The notes below the pieces were generated by a model. That model was not told where the DNA came from and made no database searches. It saw only the letters and a list, made by a program, of their open reading frames with translations. Source: Tomocerus qinae (lineage: Eukaryota; Arthropoda; Collembola; Entomobryomorpha; Tomoceridae). Taken from it: 64,000 nucleotides of DNA. Made by a program: the position numbers and the translations under genes. Positions 1 through 11,700 of this stretch are shown here, in pieces. The stretch lies in the NCBI GenBank assembly GCA_020055645.1, contig CM034548.1, positions 11,966,001 to 12,030,000 on the forward strand, read 5' to 3'. Each line of letters opens with the position of its first letter. Position 1 is the first letter of the stretch.

Positions 1-1497
1 GCACAATTTAATCAAACCTCAAATTATCATTGCCTCATGTTAATATTAAATGTCGTAATTTGGAAAACGATAAGACATAAGACAAGACTTACTTTAGAGT
101 CAATTTCAGTTGCCAGTCACCAGTAAAAACCGCCAACCACCAACTTGTAATAATTATTGAACGGGTAACTTTTTAGAAGTTGACAATGAAGTAATTTTGT
201 GGGTGGGGATAGTGGTGAAGACGGGACGGATCCACTGATGACTTTACTGGTCACAAAAACCAAGCCGATCCCAAACAATAAGTACCTGCCTACCGAACAC
301 TGCAAGACTGGAAATCTTAACGGTAACACTTTAGAAAACAATGCACATACTCACACATGAGTTAGAATTGGGATGAGAATATTTTGATTCTGAAATCAAA
401 CTGATCTCATGTCTCCTATTGGTCGACCAATATGCATGAATTTTTCGGCGTCTGCGCAAGTAGTAAAACTTGCTAAAACCATAGAGTACTTGTTTTCATC
501 AACCAACTCTATCTTTTTTATCCGATCCGTCATCAGAGTAGAGTTGAGTGTACTACGTATTATTGTGCTAGAAAAGACAGACAGACTGAGCATTTCTATA
601 AAGTACCATCGTCCACTTAATATTTGTCATATGCTAATTTGTATACCTAAGGTAATTTTGCATAGCATAGAAGACGACGAGAACCCGCTACTACTCAAGC
701 CTGTATTCTGTACTGCACACTTGCACAGACAGAGCTGAGCTGATGATGTGATAGTGATAAAGCCTTTCAAAAGTTTCAGTTGGTGACGTCGTAACTAAAA
801 TCTCCCCTAACATCCCATCAACCACCAATTTGTTTGCTAGTCACCAAACGACAAAGACAACCTGTTAGAAAAATAATACCGATTACGAAAGAGGGACGAA
901 AAGGGTAAATCTAATTTGGTATTGCTATCAGTATCACTATTATTTAGTTGCTTGTAGTACTCATTTCTAATCAGCTGATGTCGGCGAAGTAATAATACAG
1001 GACAGCTAGTTGAAAATAATTTGAGAATTGACTTGCTGACGACGATTTACTATCTTTAATCTTTGATCTTAGATTTGCTTCTGATACAGACTTGACTTAT
1101 TTTGGCAAATTCATTAACCTAATCACTAATTGTAAATTAATATACCTATTATGTTGTTTGGAAAATAAGATGTATAGTTTTATGATTTAATATTTTCCTT
1201 CCCATTATATGTAATTTGTTGAATGCTAGGAAAATGAACTGTATATTGTACTTATTGTATTGTTTCATTCTTTTTCATTAACACTCCAATCTAATTCCTA
1301 ACTACCAATACCAACTATGACATCAGCATATGCGCATTATGTTTAATTACTTCCAATCATAATAATATGTGGGTTTACAAATATATTTTGCTATTTGAGG
1401 TTGGAGGTGCCTAGCGGAGAGAATAATTTAATTCCCACGTACCTCCTTTCGGAGTGAAGGTTTCAAAATTGAAGAACCAAAAGAAGAAACGGAAAGT
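1..1497. other. Upstream non-coding region
   Basis: I see no convincing gene here. The open frames are short, have unremarkable composition and show no family motif. The last few hundred bases lead into the GOSR1 start and presumably hold its promoter and 5' UTR, but I could not identify a specific promoter element. Confidence 0.5.
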
Positions 1498-2846
1498 ATG
1501 GAGAAAAAATACAATTGGGAAGGTAAGAGCTTAATGATCGGATATATATTATGCTGCTTGGTATAGAGGTTTCCCACAATTGGTGACCGGTCACTAAATT
1601 AACATGAATAGGTATTGAAATGACTACAGAGTACCTGCCCATGTTATCTTGGAATTGTGGGAAACGTCTATTGGCAATGGTGGTTGAAAAATGCAAATTA
1701 ACTTCACTTTTTTGCTTTCATTGGCATATTATTTAGATCTGAGGAAGGAAGCTCGCTATTTGGAAAATGAAATTGATACTAAATTAGTGTCATTTAGCAA
1801 AATCGGTGCTAATGTAACCTTCAGTATACCTTCTGATAGGTAAGTCAAAGTTTAAGTAATTTAATTTAATTGCTGTTTTATTGACTTGTAAATGTTATGT
1901 ATCTATGTTTAGTATTTGTATGTTTGGTGCTTATCAATATCAATTTATATATTTTAAATTCATTAGTGAAAGTGATACTGCACCACTACTGACAAGCGAC
2001 CGGATGTTTGATTCCCTGTCAGAAGAAATTGAAGGATTGCTGAAACGATTAAACAAGGTGAATGATAATATGACTGAAATTTCTACCTCAACTCCTGCAT
2101 TGTCTACCCCAGCTGTCGTGCATACCATTCAGCGTCACAGAGACATTTTACAGGACTATTCACAGGAGTTTCGGAAAACTCAGAACAATCTAAAAAGCCG
2201 TCGCGAGAGAGAAGAGCTGCTGAAAGGAGTCAGAAAAGAAATAGAGTATGTACCTTTTTCACTTTTTTATTTTTAGGCTATAAAACGTTTCATCATAATC
2301 TTTACAAATATTTTCTTAATATTTTTCAAACAAAACTGTGTACGTCAATCGAAATTTTGAAAAACTATATTTAGTATGCAATTAGCGCTGGTAGTAAAAC
2401 GTTTTTGTTGTTTGAAACTGATGACTGAGATACTATTTATTAATGATCTAACTTTATAGCTCCAGTAAAAGTGCTCTTAATCGCCGAATGGATATGGTGA
2501 TGAAAGAAAATGATCACTTAAAAAGGTAAGATCATATCCATTGAAAATGTCTTTATACTTCAATAGTTCAAGATAACTAAAGGTCAATCTTTTAAACTTC
2601 TTTTTTAGTTCGGAGCGCATGGTTGATGAACAGATAAGTATCGCCATTGAAACCAAAGAGGGTCTTGTCAATCAGAGAGCAGCATTCAAGAAAATACAGT
2701 CCCGAATCAACGATATAACAACTCGTTTCCCAGCTATAAATAATTTGCTTCAAAAAATTAATTTAAAGAAGAGGAAAGACTCTATCATTCTTGGTATAGT
2801 TATAGGAGTTTGTACTTTCGCTTTGATTCTGTTCGCGTTCCACTAA
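1498..2846 (+). CDS. GOSR1: Golgi SNAP receptor complex member 1 (GS28 SNARE)
   Basis: This is a Golgi v-/t-SNARE that works in ER-Golgi and intra-Golgi vesicle fusion. Five exons (1498-1522, 1737-1839, 1967-2245, 2460-2525, 2609-2846) join in frame to 236 aa, close to the usual family length of about 250. What I see: an N-terminal WEDLRKEAR start typical of GS28, a central helical segment with QRHRDILQDY, the SNARE region around ISIAIETKEGLVNQRAAF and FPAINNLLQKINLKKRKDS, and a C-terminal membrane anchor (IILGIVIGVCTFALILFAFH) ending the protein as in GS28. The ATG at 1498 is chosen because it gives MEKKYNWED, which splices straight into the conserved DLRKEAR. A candidate AATAAA polyadenylation signal lies at 3142-3147. 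All introns are GT-AG. Confidence 0.97.
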
Positions 2847-3732
2847 CTTAAATCTATCAGCCATTCAAACCTGTGTCTTGTCACCTTTAAGTTTTATTGC
2901 TTCTTTTAAATAGTTAAGATTCAGATTACCTGTCCGTTTTCGCAAAATACGCGTTCATACATTTCACACCATTATATAATATACTACATGGCTACTGCAA
3001 GTATAAGTTTCTGGAAATGGTTATCATTATGAGTATTTTGTATTTCATGCCTTTTGGACTTAATTTTTCAATTATGCCGATCTACAATTACTCCGCTAAT
3101 ATATAAATTGTTTGTTGTAATTTTCTAGTATTTAAGAAAGAAATAAATTTAAATATAATAATCATTAATTGTCATTATTCAGTGGTGTACATGTGAATTA
3201 AAACGAGTTTCAACCGGGACGTTTTTGTTGTAAACGACATCATTATTTCTCTAGTAAACCTGTATAAAATGTTTGTGTTCTGTTACTAAATATTCATAAA
3301 AATAGAACCACCAAATGAATTCATCAATCAAAATTATACATCAAAATATGCAACATCAACATTATACAAACAAACAAAAAGTAGCATTAACAGGTAATGT
3401 TTTCTTGTTGGTTTAGCGTTGCTTGTTTACTTTATTGGGGCATTGTAATGACTTCTGGAACCAAGTTTACAATATAATAGCCGCGAAATTTAAAGTGATG
3501 TATTATTAAGTGATGTTATTATTGCATCAGACATCAGATTAAGTAATTATTTTGGATTTTGTTTTATTTATTTTACGGTGTATTGAAATTTTAATTTCCG
3601 GCAGTTCTGGAAGCAAAAAGTTTTCACACTTTAATCAGTAACAGACGGTAATTTTTAAATTTCGTTAGTAATTATAATCGCGTAAGCGTTAATATCGGTA
3701 ATGTTTTCACTAATGTAATATTGAATTTAAAG

Positions 3733-4108
3733 GGTCAGAGTGCAGCAAACGGTGCGTGAAAGTTAGAGTCCGAAGCCACGTCCATATCTCGGAATATTTA
3801 GACATGACCCCCCAATGTTTCATCGGATCTTTATCGGACATGACCTAGAGGTCACGTTTCCACCCTCCCCACCCCCACCCCTAACCTAACCTAAATTAAA
3901 TAAACATAATTACCGATTTTAGGTCCAAAGCCGTTGGAATGTCATTTTTCCCCATACCCCCGTCAGGGGTGGGGAGGGTGTAAACGTGACCTTCAGGTCA
4001 TGTCCGATAAAGATCCGATGAAACATTGGGGGGTCATGTCTAAATATTCCGAGTTGTAGAGGGAGTCTAGGACTCTAACTTTCACGCACCGTTTGGTGCA
4101 CTCCAACC
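3733..4108. mobile_element. Foldback MITE with 9-bp target-site duplication
   Basis: Two arms of roughly 150 bp are inverted copies of each other: about 3733-3885 and 3964-4108. Shared blocks include AACGGTGCGTGAAAGTTAGA, GGAATATTTAGACATGACCC and GGATCTTTATCGGACATGAC, each present on the right as its reverse complement. The element is flanked by AATTTAAAG at 3724-3732 and again at 4109-4117, a perfect 9-bp direct repeat. No coding capacity is visible. A 9-bp duplication is typical of Mutator-like elements (known), so a non-autonomous MULE-type foldback is the best guess (inference). The spacer carries three CCTAA units at 3880-3894. It lies between GOSR1 and RMND1. Confidence 0.88.
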
Positions 4109-4242
4109 AATTTAAAGTCATCAATAAGTAATTTATGTAGGAGCTCAATACATCAATTACGCTAGTAAAATTATGGCAAACAATAATTGATTATCCTTAA
4201 TTATATTTGCTAGGAATTAAAAATTTTATTTATTGTTTTTAG

Positions 4243-5740
4243 ATGTCAAAATTAGCGTGTAAGCTTTCCAGCATCGTTGCTTTATCTACAAAGACCAAAG
4301 TAAGAAGTCCGAATGATATCATCCGAACTTTATTCCTTTCGTCGGTAAAATCAGCTGCTTCCAATCGTTGGCGACCACAAAATGAAAAATTGGCCCCAAT
4401 ATCAATCAATCGAGCATTTGGACCTTTGTTACCACCTCGGTATTATGTCACTCAAAACCCAACTCCAAAGAAACGGGTTTTAAAACGTAAATCTATTGAT
4501 GAGGTCAATACTTTTCCGGTTATTGCTTACGCCACGTGTGAGGAATTTGACTTAGAAGAATTGCATAAAGGTCTAATCATACAAGACCTTTACATTCCCA
4601 GCAAACTTTCTGAAGGTGTGTAATAGTTTTCAGAATCTTCTCAGTGATAGACTGAATATTTTATTGTTGTGGATGGAAATCACTAAAAAAAAATTTCTTT
4701 GGTTTTAGACTTGGAGAATGTCATCCACACATCAGCAAAGTACAAAATTGGACCTGAGCCTAGGGAAATTTTCTTCTTCCGTGAAGGAGCTGTGGTATTT
4801 TGGAATATGCCTGAATTGGAACGGAACAATGTGTTGAAGTACTAATTTTAATATAATTTAATATGACTAAGATACTGTTTTGTAATTATTGACATTTATA
4901 TTTCGTTGCATTAGATTCCTTAAGATTTATGAAGAGGAAAGCTATGACGAAGCTGAAGTTTTGAAGGAGTACGAGTACATGGTGTATGCTTATCAAGACC
5001 AAACGTAAGACATAGATGTAATAAATTGTTGTCAATTATTTCATTATACTTTACGTAAAATGTGTAACATCATATTTTATTCCGACAGTAATACACGTCT
5101 TTACAAGAACAAGATGTTATTTAACGGGGAGTCTGAAAATAACATAATGGAGAAATATGCATTTGCAAATGCTTTGGCTCTATCTGTCAAGCTTGGGATT
5201 TGGGAATCCACCCTGGAAAATTTTGTTGATGGCATTGAGCACATTACATCGGTATAAGCAACAAATCATCAGTTTATAATTCAAATGGCATTGACTGTTG
5301 ACTATAGATCTGGTTGATCAACAAGAGTCAGAAATATTAGTTAAATTGTTTAAATGAAATGGTTAACTTTTTTCTAGGAACTAAAACGTGCTGAACATAT
5401 TAAGCTTACTAGAGCTGAAGTGCTACAAAAAACTGGAGAATTGTTTGCGTTGCGCCATCAATTGAATTTGAATTCCGATTTGTTGGATACGCCGGATTTT
5501 TATTGGGAGCGAGAAAGACTGGAAACATTATATCAAAAGACCAGGAATCATCTGAGCATTTCGCGCCGCACAACTGTTATGAATGAAAAGCTGAGTCAAT
5601 GTTGCGAGTTGCTGGACTTGATTTCAAATCATTTGACAGATCAACATCACACACGACTTGAATGGATGATAATAATTCTGATCATGATAGAAGTGGGATT
5701 TGAAATTCTGCATGTTGTTGAGCGTTACGGATTTTTGTAA
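4243..5740 (+). CDS. RMND1: RMND1 homologue, mitochondrial (DUF155 family)
   Basis: RMND1 is a mitochondrial inner-membrane protein that anchors or supports mitochondrial translation. Five exons (4243-4615, 4709-4838, 4915-5004, 5089-5251, 5378-5740) join in frame to 372 aa. The N-terminus is rich in Lys, Ser, Arg and Thr with almost no acidic residues, as for a mitochondrial presequence. The DUF155 core is recognisable: [17 protein letters not shown], then [18 protein letters not shown], then [18 protein letters not shown], and near the end the family's C-terminal signature [18 protein letters not shown], a membrane segment. A candidate AATAAA lies at 5882-5887. Oddity: the ATG is immediately preceded by a TTTTTAG acceptor-like sequence, so a non-coding first exon may lie upstream, perhaps beyond the MITE. 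Confidence 0.94.
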
Positions 5741-8722
5741 GATGTCAAATGACATTTAACAACTAGCTGTTATATAATTGATAAAAGTTGCCATGCATTT
5801 ACAAAGTTTGATGAAAATTTAAATGAAAATCTGCTATTTTGTATTATCTTATCCGGTGAATACTGTAAGTTATTATGGTACAATAAATGTGCATTTTTAT
5901 TTGTAAGTGATATTGTGCCTTTTATTTGATAGTTATTCAAGTATTTAGGTTGGTTAAAAAATTATTCATTTTTGCCTATCATGGAGGAGTGCATATCTTA
6001 ATAATACAAACGGTATAAATGACAATGGTTTTTATTTTAGTCAGCATCTATTTCGCTACTAGTTACTTATTCTAAAAATGTCTTGAAAATTGACAAGAGA
6101 AAACAAAACACATGAGTTAAAATGATAAACCATCATAATATGAGTTTATTCGCCATTCATTCAGAAGATAATGAATAGTGTGTATAGTCTAATTGTATGT
6201 ATAATCATATAATACACAAATCATATAATAGTAGTAGTATACACGTAAATGGTACACTTATGTATTGTTGGAGTATTAAACCACCTGTGTGTCTGTGGAG
6301 GAGTGGATGGGACCAGAAAATTCAGGAAACTGTTTCTTTCTCTAGAATTTGGTCATTTCCGTACGTACGTAATAATATTAATAATTTTAGCGAGGTCATA
6401 AAAGGACAAAGATATTGTCAGAGAGAAACGGAGAATAAAAGGCGAGAAGATCACCGCAAAAAGACAACAAAAGACTAAAAGGATCTAATGATTTGTTTAA
6501 AATCTAAAAAGGATAGCTTTCCGAATAATACATTATTAAAAACGGCAGAGTAGTACGAATTTGTAAAGATTGAACAGAATCTGAATTCCAATTGACGCAA
6601 GTACCTAAAAGTGTGTGTTGAGTGAGTTAAGTAGTTGGACTGCATTTCTATCTATCTAAACTACAAAGACGTCAACGACAATCCATCTCCACTTTTGTTA
6701 GTTTGTAAATCTAATTTGCTGACCAGGTATAAAATAATCTGTTATACTATTTTATTATTACTCTTACAGTTAGCTACGTACATTTATAGATGTAGGTAAT
6801 TTAATTGTACTTATAGTGTACCGAAATACGTTCGGCTTACTCAAGATTAAATTGTGTTTTATTATTCGCAGAAAAGTATGAATCCCATCGTGCCATCCTC
6901 TTGATTTGCCTATTTCAATTATTTTAGGGTTAAATTTAGTAAAGTGGTAGTACGTTTGAAAACTCCACAATTTATGTACCATACCAGTTTAGTGAGTGAG
7001 GATAATTCATTCTCTTATCTGTATTTACGTATATAATATTATTATTACCATCTTCATCAATGATAATTATTTCTGCTAGTCCTAAGTGTAGTAGATAAGG
7101 TTAAGATCAGAATTCACTCTTGATTAGTAAACGACGAAGCTTTACAATTTACAATTAATAAGTCTGTCATTTCCGTATATTGCATAACATGATTATTCAC
7201 TTCGACAAAAAATCTAATTAATTGAACGTGTCAAAAATCAACACAGTTATCCCTGTAAAATATAAACAATCTATTCTCCTAGTGATACAGAAAGATATAA
7301 TAATATAATATGATATATAATATATTATAATAATACACAATAACCGCTCTTAGCAGTTGTAACAAAATCGACAGGATCCTTCTATAGTTACAAATTACAT
7401 CATCAAATTAAGAAATTAACTAACATGGGTGCCTTCATTTGTTACAATAGATATACGTATCATGATGCCGTTTTACTTTTAACCATTTACATATTAGGTA
7501 CATTATAATAAAAGCCTTTTTGCCATGTTCAGAAGCGTTCGAATAAGTTATCGTTCTGTAACCATGCACTTATAAAGTTCGATATCTTACAAGGAAAAAT
7601 TCACATCAAAATCTACCTTTAGTGGTACTTCAATTTTAATTAGATAAGTACAATGAGTACCCACTACATAATCTACCTATATAGGAGTAATTGCATAATT
7701 TATAACGCTGATAGTAATCATCAGAAACTTTGTTCCATTCTTACAGGAAGATACTTTCCTACTTAATATTGCCTTGCTTGGACTATTAACAGAGACAACT
7801 TATCAGCACTTTTTAACCTCCTGTGCACTCTTTCAACCTTAGGCGTCACAGTCAACTCTTATCCAGAATCACTGAAGATACTGTACAAATATGATACATA
7901 CACAGCACTTTGTGAATACAACCACACAAATCAGTTTTCAGGGTGTGATGTACTAATAGTACTACTTACTCTGTGAGGCAACTACACACAGCTATCCTAC
8001 CTATAGCCATCTCAAACCTAGGACTCAAACCTACAATACATTATTAATATTTTTAAAACATGTACTAGCAGTAATAAGTACATGCATGTAGAAGGGTTGC
8101 TATACACTATCTTACAAACAATATAGTAAGTAACCATCATGTACTTTTTAACCTTATTCAATTATTGGAGTATTGTAACGTAACCGAAATCATGACCACC
8201 TTTCTCTATACGTAAATATGTAACAGTGTACCATATAGATTATAATAATTACATTTTTGAACTCACATTAATATCTTACTCGATGACGTTCAATATTTAA
8301 GTTATAGTTATGTGTAAATACCTACACCTATGATATCTTATAATTAAGAGTACAACCTTATTTACATTATGCAGACATTTGTTAAAAATAATCCGTTTTT
8401 AGCTCTGTTATACTAGAAGGGTTGTTCTTGCCATGACTTGCCATCCGTTCTTTGCTAGTTAGGGATCTTATACTCTTGATCACTGAGTGAGTCATAAATG
8501 ATTCAATTGAGTGCAAACTCGATCAACTCTTCAAATTCCTTCTCAAATTCTTCAACTTCAATTATAATTGATTTTAATATTGTAAGGGATATCCCGTCGT
8601 CAAGCTTCAGCTAAATTCTTGCTTCTCCTCAAGTCCCGAAAATTTCATCTTGCGAATCATTTAAGGCTCAACCGTTTCCATGACTTTTTCTTTGAAGTGG
8701 AGTAAGCTTTAAGATTGCAGGG
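5741..8722. other. Convergent intergenic region, RMND1 to MED13
   Basis: This interval holds the 3' ends of two converging genes. An ATTAAA-type signal for MED13 on the minus strand could be at 8573-8578, about 145 bases past the stop. The open frame at 6197-6478 has no recognisable content. I see no other gene. Confidence 0.45.
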
Positions 8723-11700
8723 TTAAACCAGAGCTGATATAGTGTAGTACAGCTGTAAAAGCTTTTGTATGTGCACTGGAAGACACGATCGACGATCATG
8801 AGTCGTTGGATCCAAGCACAACCACGATAATGCATTGTATCCTTCCAACACAAACCTAAATACATCAATAAATTATTAAAGGTTACTATTTCAACCTTTT
8901 GCATAAGTTTCGTAAGAAGAATCTGAATAAAAAAACCACTGACCTGAGCACATCCGTTGTAAACTGCGAATCTAAAGGATGTTGCTTCGCATTCGTTTGT
9001 TGCTGCAATAAATCGTCAAGATTGTGAAGGACACTATGGGAATGAAGATGTAAGGCAGATTTCAGGAAAACCCCGCTTGACTTCTCTGTCGATCTCTGAG
9101 GGCACGATGACCAAAACCAATGAGGAAGAGTGCCAGAAGGAGCAGTCGACACCATGTATCCCAACGCAAGGGGCTGTTGTAAAAGTGTTCCCAACTCATC
9201 ACTTGCATCTCCTCGTCCTCCAGTCTGTAAACCAAATTTATGTTTATTCGTCCTCAATAGTTCAAAAAATAAAATCTTATTTGTTAATTATTAGATGTCA
9301 CTTACCCTTCCTTGACCCCCGGATTGGAATGGGGATTGTCTTCCAGAGGCCCCAATACCCGGACTACCTGGCTGCGAGGTGGAGTCTCTTCTTGGACTTC
9401 CAACAGGACTTGGAGCTCCAGGCCCTGTGTCAGCCCAACTGAAGATATCTCCAAGTTGTAGATCCTATAACAAAACAAATTATATTTTGGTTTATTTAGC
9501 TAATTACTTGGTTTAGACTATTTGCTATAAAATACGCAAACGCTAAACTTGTCACTCAAAATCGTTCAAATTTGTAAATTTTCACAAACCTGCATCCCAT
9601 CTATTCCATCAGACATATCTTCATTGACGTTGATGAAAAGTAAATCTTCGTCTCCCAAATCTGGACCATTAATGTGCTGCTCTTGGAAGGCCGTTTGAGA
9701 TGACTATTGAAAGAAAAATGTATTTATTTTAAGAATTTGCCTAAAAACAAGTAATTTTGTTGGGTAAAAGCAAGTCATTTCATAAGCGGAATAAATAAAT
9801 AATTGTAAAAAATGTACCTGAGTAGTTGCTGATGTGGGAAATACTAATATGTGTGTACATGAAACGTCTTGGGGCGTGGACAGTGTGGTTGATGTTCCTG
9901 AGTTGACCCCGAACCGTTCATCAGGCGTGAACTGATCAGGCATCAACCGCAGACAACTGTCCGGTTCCAAAGAGACGAGGCAAGCTGATAAGACACAAGG
10001 CGTGTCTGCCGGATACTGCAGAGAGCACTGTCGACAGGAGTCTTTTAGTTGATTTGATGCTCTAAGTAGGCTTTTTCTGCTGAGGAGCGTGCTCCAACTC
10101 TCCAGTTCACCGTGACCCACTCTGCCCAGCCTTCCGACAACCAAACGCCAGGGATGTACACTGGTCGACATTATTCCCAGCATGAAATCCATCAATTTCT
10201 GCAGTCCATGCTTCCTAGCTGATGCTTTTCTTCTTTTCGATCGATTTGGGACATAAATGTTGATAGTAGTGGTTTCCAACAGTTCCCCTCGGTCATCAGT
10301 GGCAGAGGCTAACAACCACCTCTGGTCTTCAGAAATGCAATAAGCCACATAGAGGACGGAAGAGGCGTTTGGACAAAAACTTGGACCAACTGAAAGCGAG
10401 TTCCCACTGCTAACCATACCACCAACAGTGTGACCTTGAATCCCTCCTAGCCATTCAACTCCCTCTGACACTTTCTCCTTAGTTGGCGCCAATACATACG
10501 GCGGCGTAAACAGTTTGTATGCACCTTTCTTCTTTTCCTATCAGTCAATAAATGTCATTATTTTCCCACACATTCGTAGTACAAGTTAGCCGCGCAATGC
10601 ACATTCCATTGTATATGTGCCACTTGTATTTAAAACATGTAAAAATAAAAAATGCAAACCAATCTATGATTGAATCGAATGTTTAAAACTGGAAAAAATA
10701 TTACCAGCGTTTTACAAAAGTATATAGTATCGAAGGAAATGAAACCCATTAAACTTACGTCTTTGGCTTTCAAAAACAATTCCGAAGCTGCGGCGGGTCC
10801 AAATCCAGTCAAAGATTTTACATTATTTTGATGAATTAGCAATCTTCGACACTGTGAATATATTGTCAGTGCTGTTGATCTCAGTTGGTCGTGCTTGAAT
10901 CTTGTATCTAGAGTTGGGTTACCGAGGTTCATTATATCTTCAAGAGATATTACCTGAAAATTAAAAAAAAACAATTATTAATAGAGTAATAGATTATCAA
11001 ATAGTGTACAGTGGAGCATGAATTTTAGTATTTTCCTTCCAAATCCTTCATTTATTTAAAGAACTCAAGTCTTAGGCTCTTTTAAACGGTATTCAAGGAA
11101 ATCGATAAAAAGCTCTCACTGATGTGAGATAATGATCATTATTTTACAAATCGTTATCCTTCATATATTAATAATTTTAATTACTTGAAGGGTTATGTTG
11201 TTTTTGATGTTTTCTGGTACATAAGCCAGCATTGAAGCATAGCACCGGAGCAGTCCAAGGTTTGCCATTCGGTGTAAATCTTTGCTATCAGATCCAAATC
11301 CGAATGGTTCAACAATATAGATTACGAGAGCTGGTGGGTCTCGTTCGTCGTCTTCAAGAGAATCCGCCTGAATTCCCTCTTTCGAACCATACTCTTGTTC
11401 TACATCACATTACACGAAATGTTCGTTATTTTACGAAACAGTTAAGTATGTATATTAATGAAAATAAAATTAAAATGATGTACCGAATTCGTTCTTTGGA
11501 GTTGTGGGTCCTTGTGAAGATCCGGACATTGAATGGTCTGAATTTGGAGGAGGCATTTTTGGTGATGGAGTTGGTCTTTCTGGTGGAGGTCGGGAGACAT
11601 TGCTATTATTTGAGCAGTCTAACAAACTTTGATCTAGCGATATGTTAGCCAACTGAGGGGCTAAGTAATACCGACAAACCTGAAAATTCCAATGTAAAGC

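Noticed and set aside
396..593. Opposing overlapping frames at 396-593 (-) and 409-738 (+)
   Set aside because: Both are short, overlap on opposite strands, and show no family resemblance or exon borders.
6197..6478. Plus-strand 93-aa frame after RMND1
   Set aside because: No motif, low-information Arg/Lys tail, no splice or promoter context.
8886..9257. Reading MED13 exon 27 as a standalone 123-aa gene
   Set aside because: The conserved frame is flanked by good splice sites at 8944 and 9224 and joins neighbouring MED13 exons in phase.
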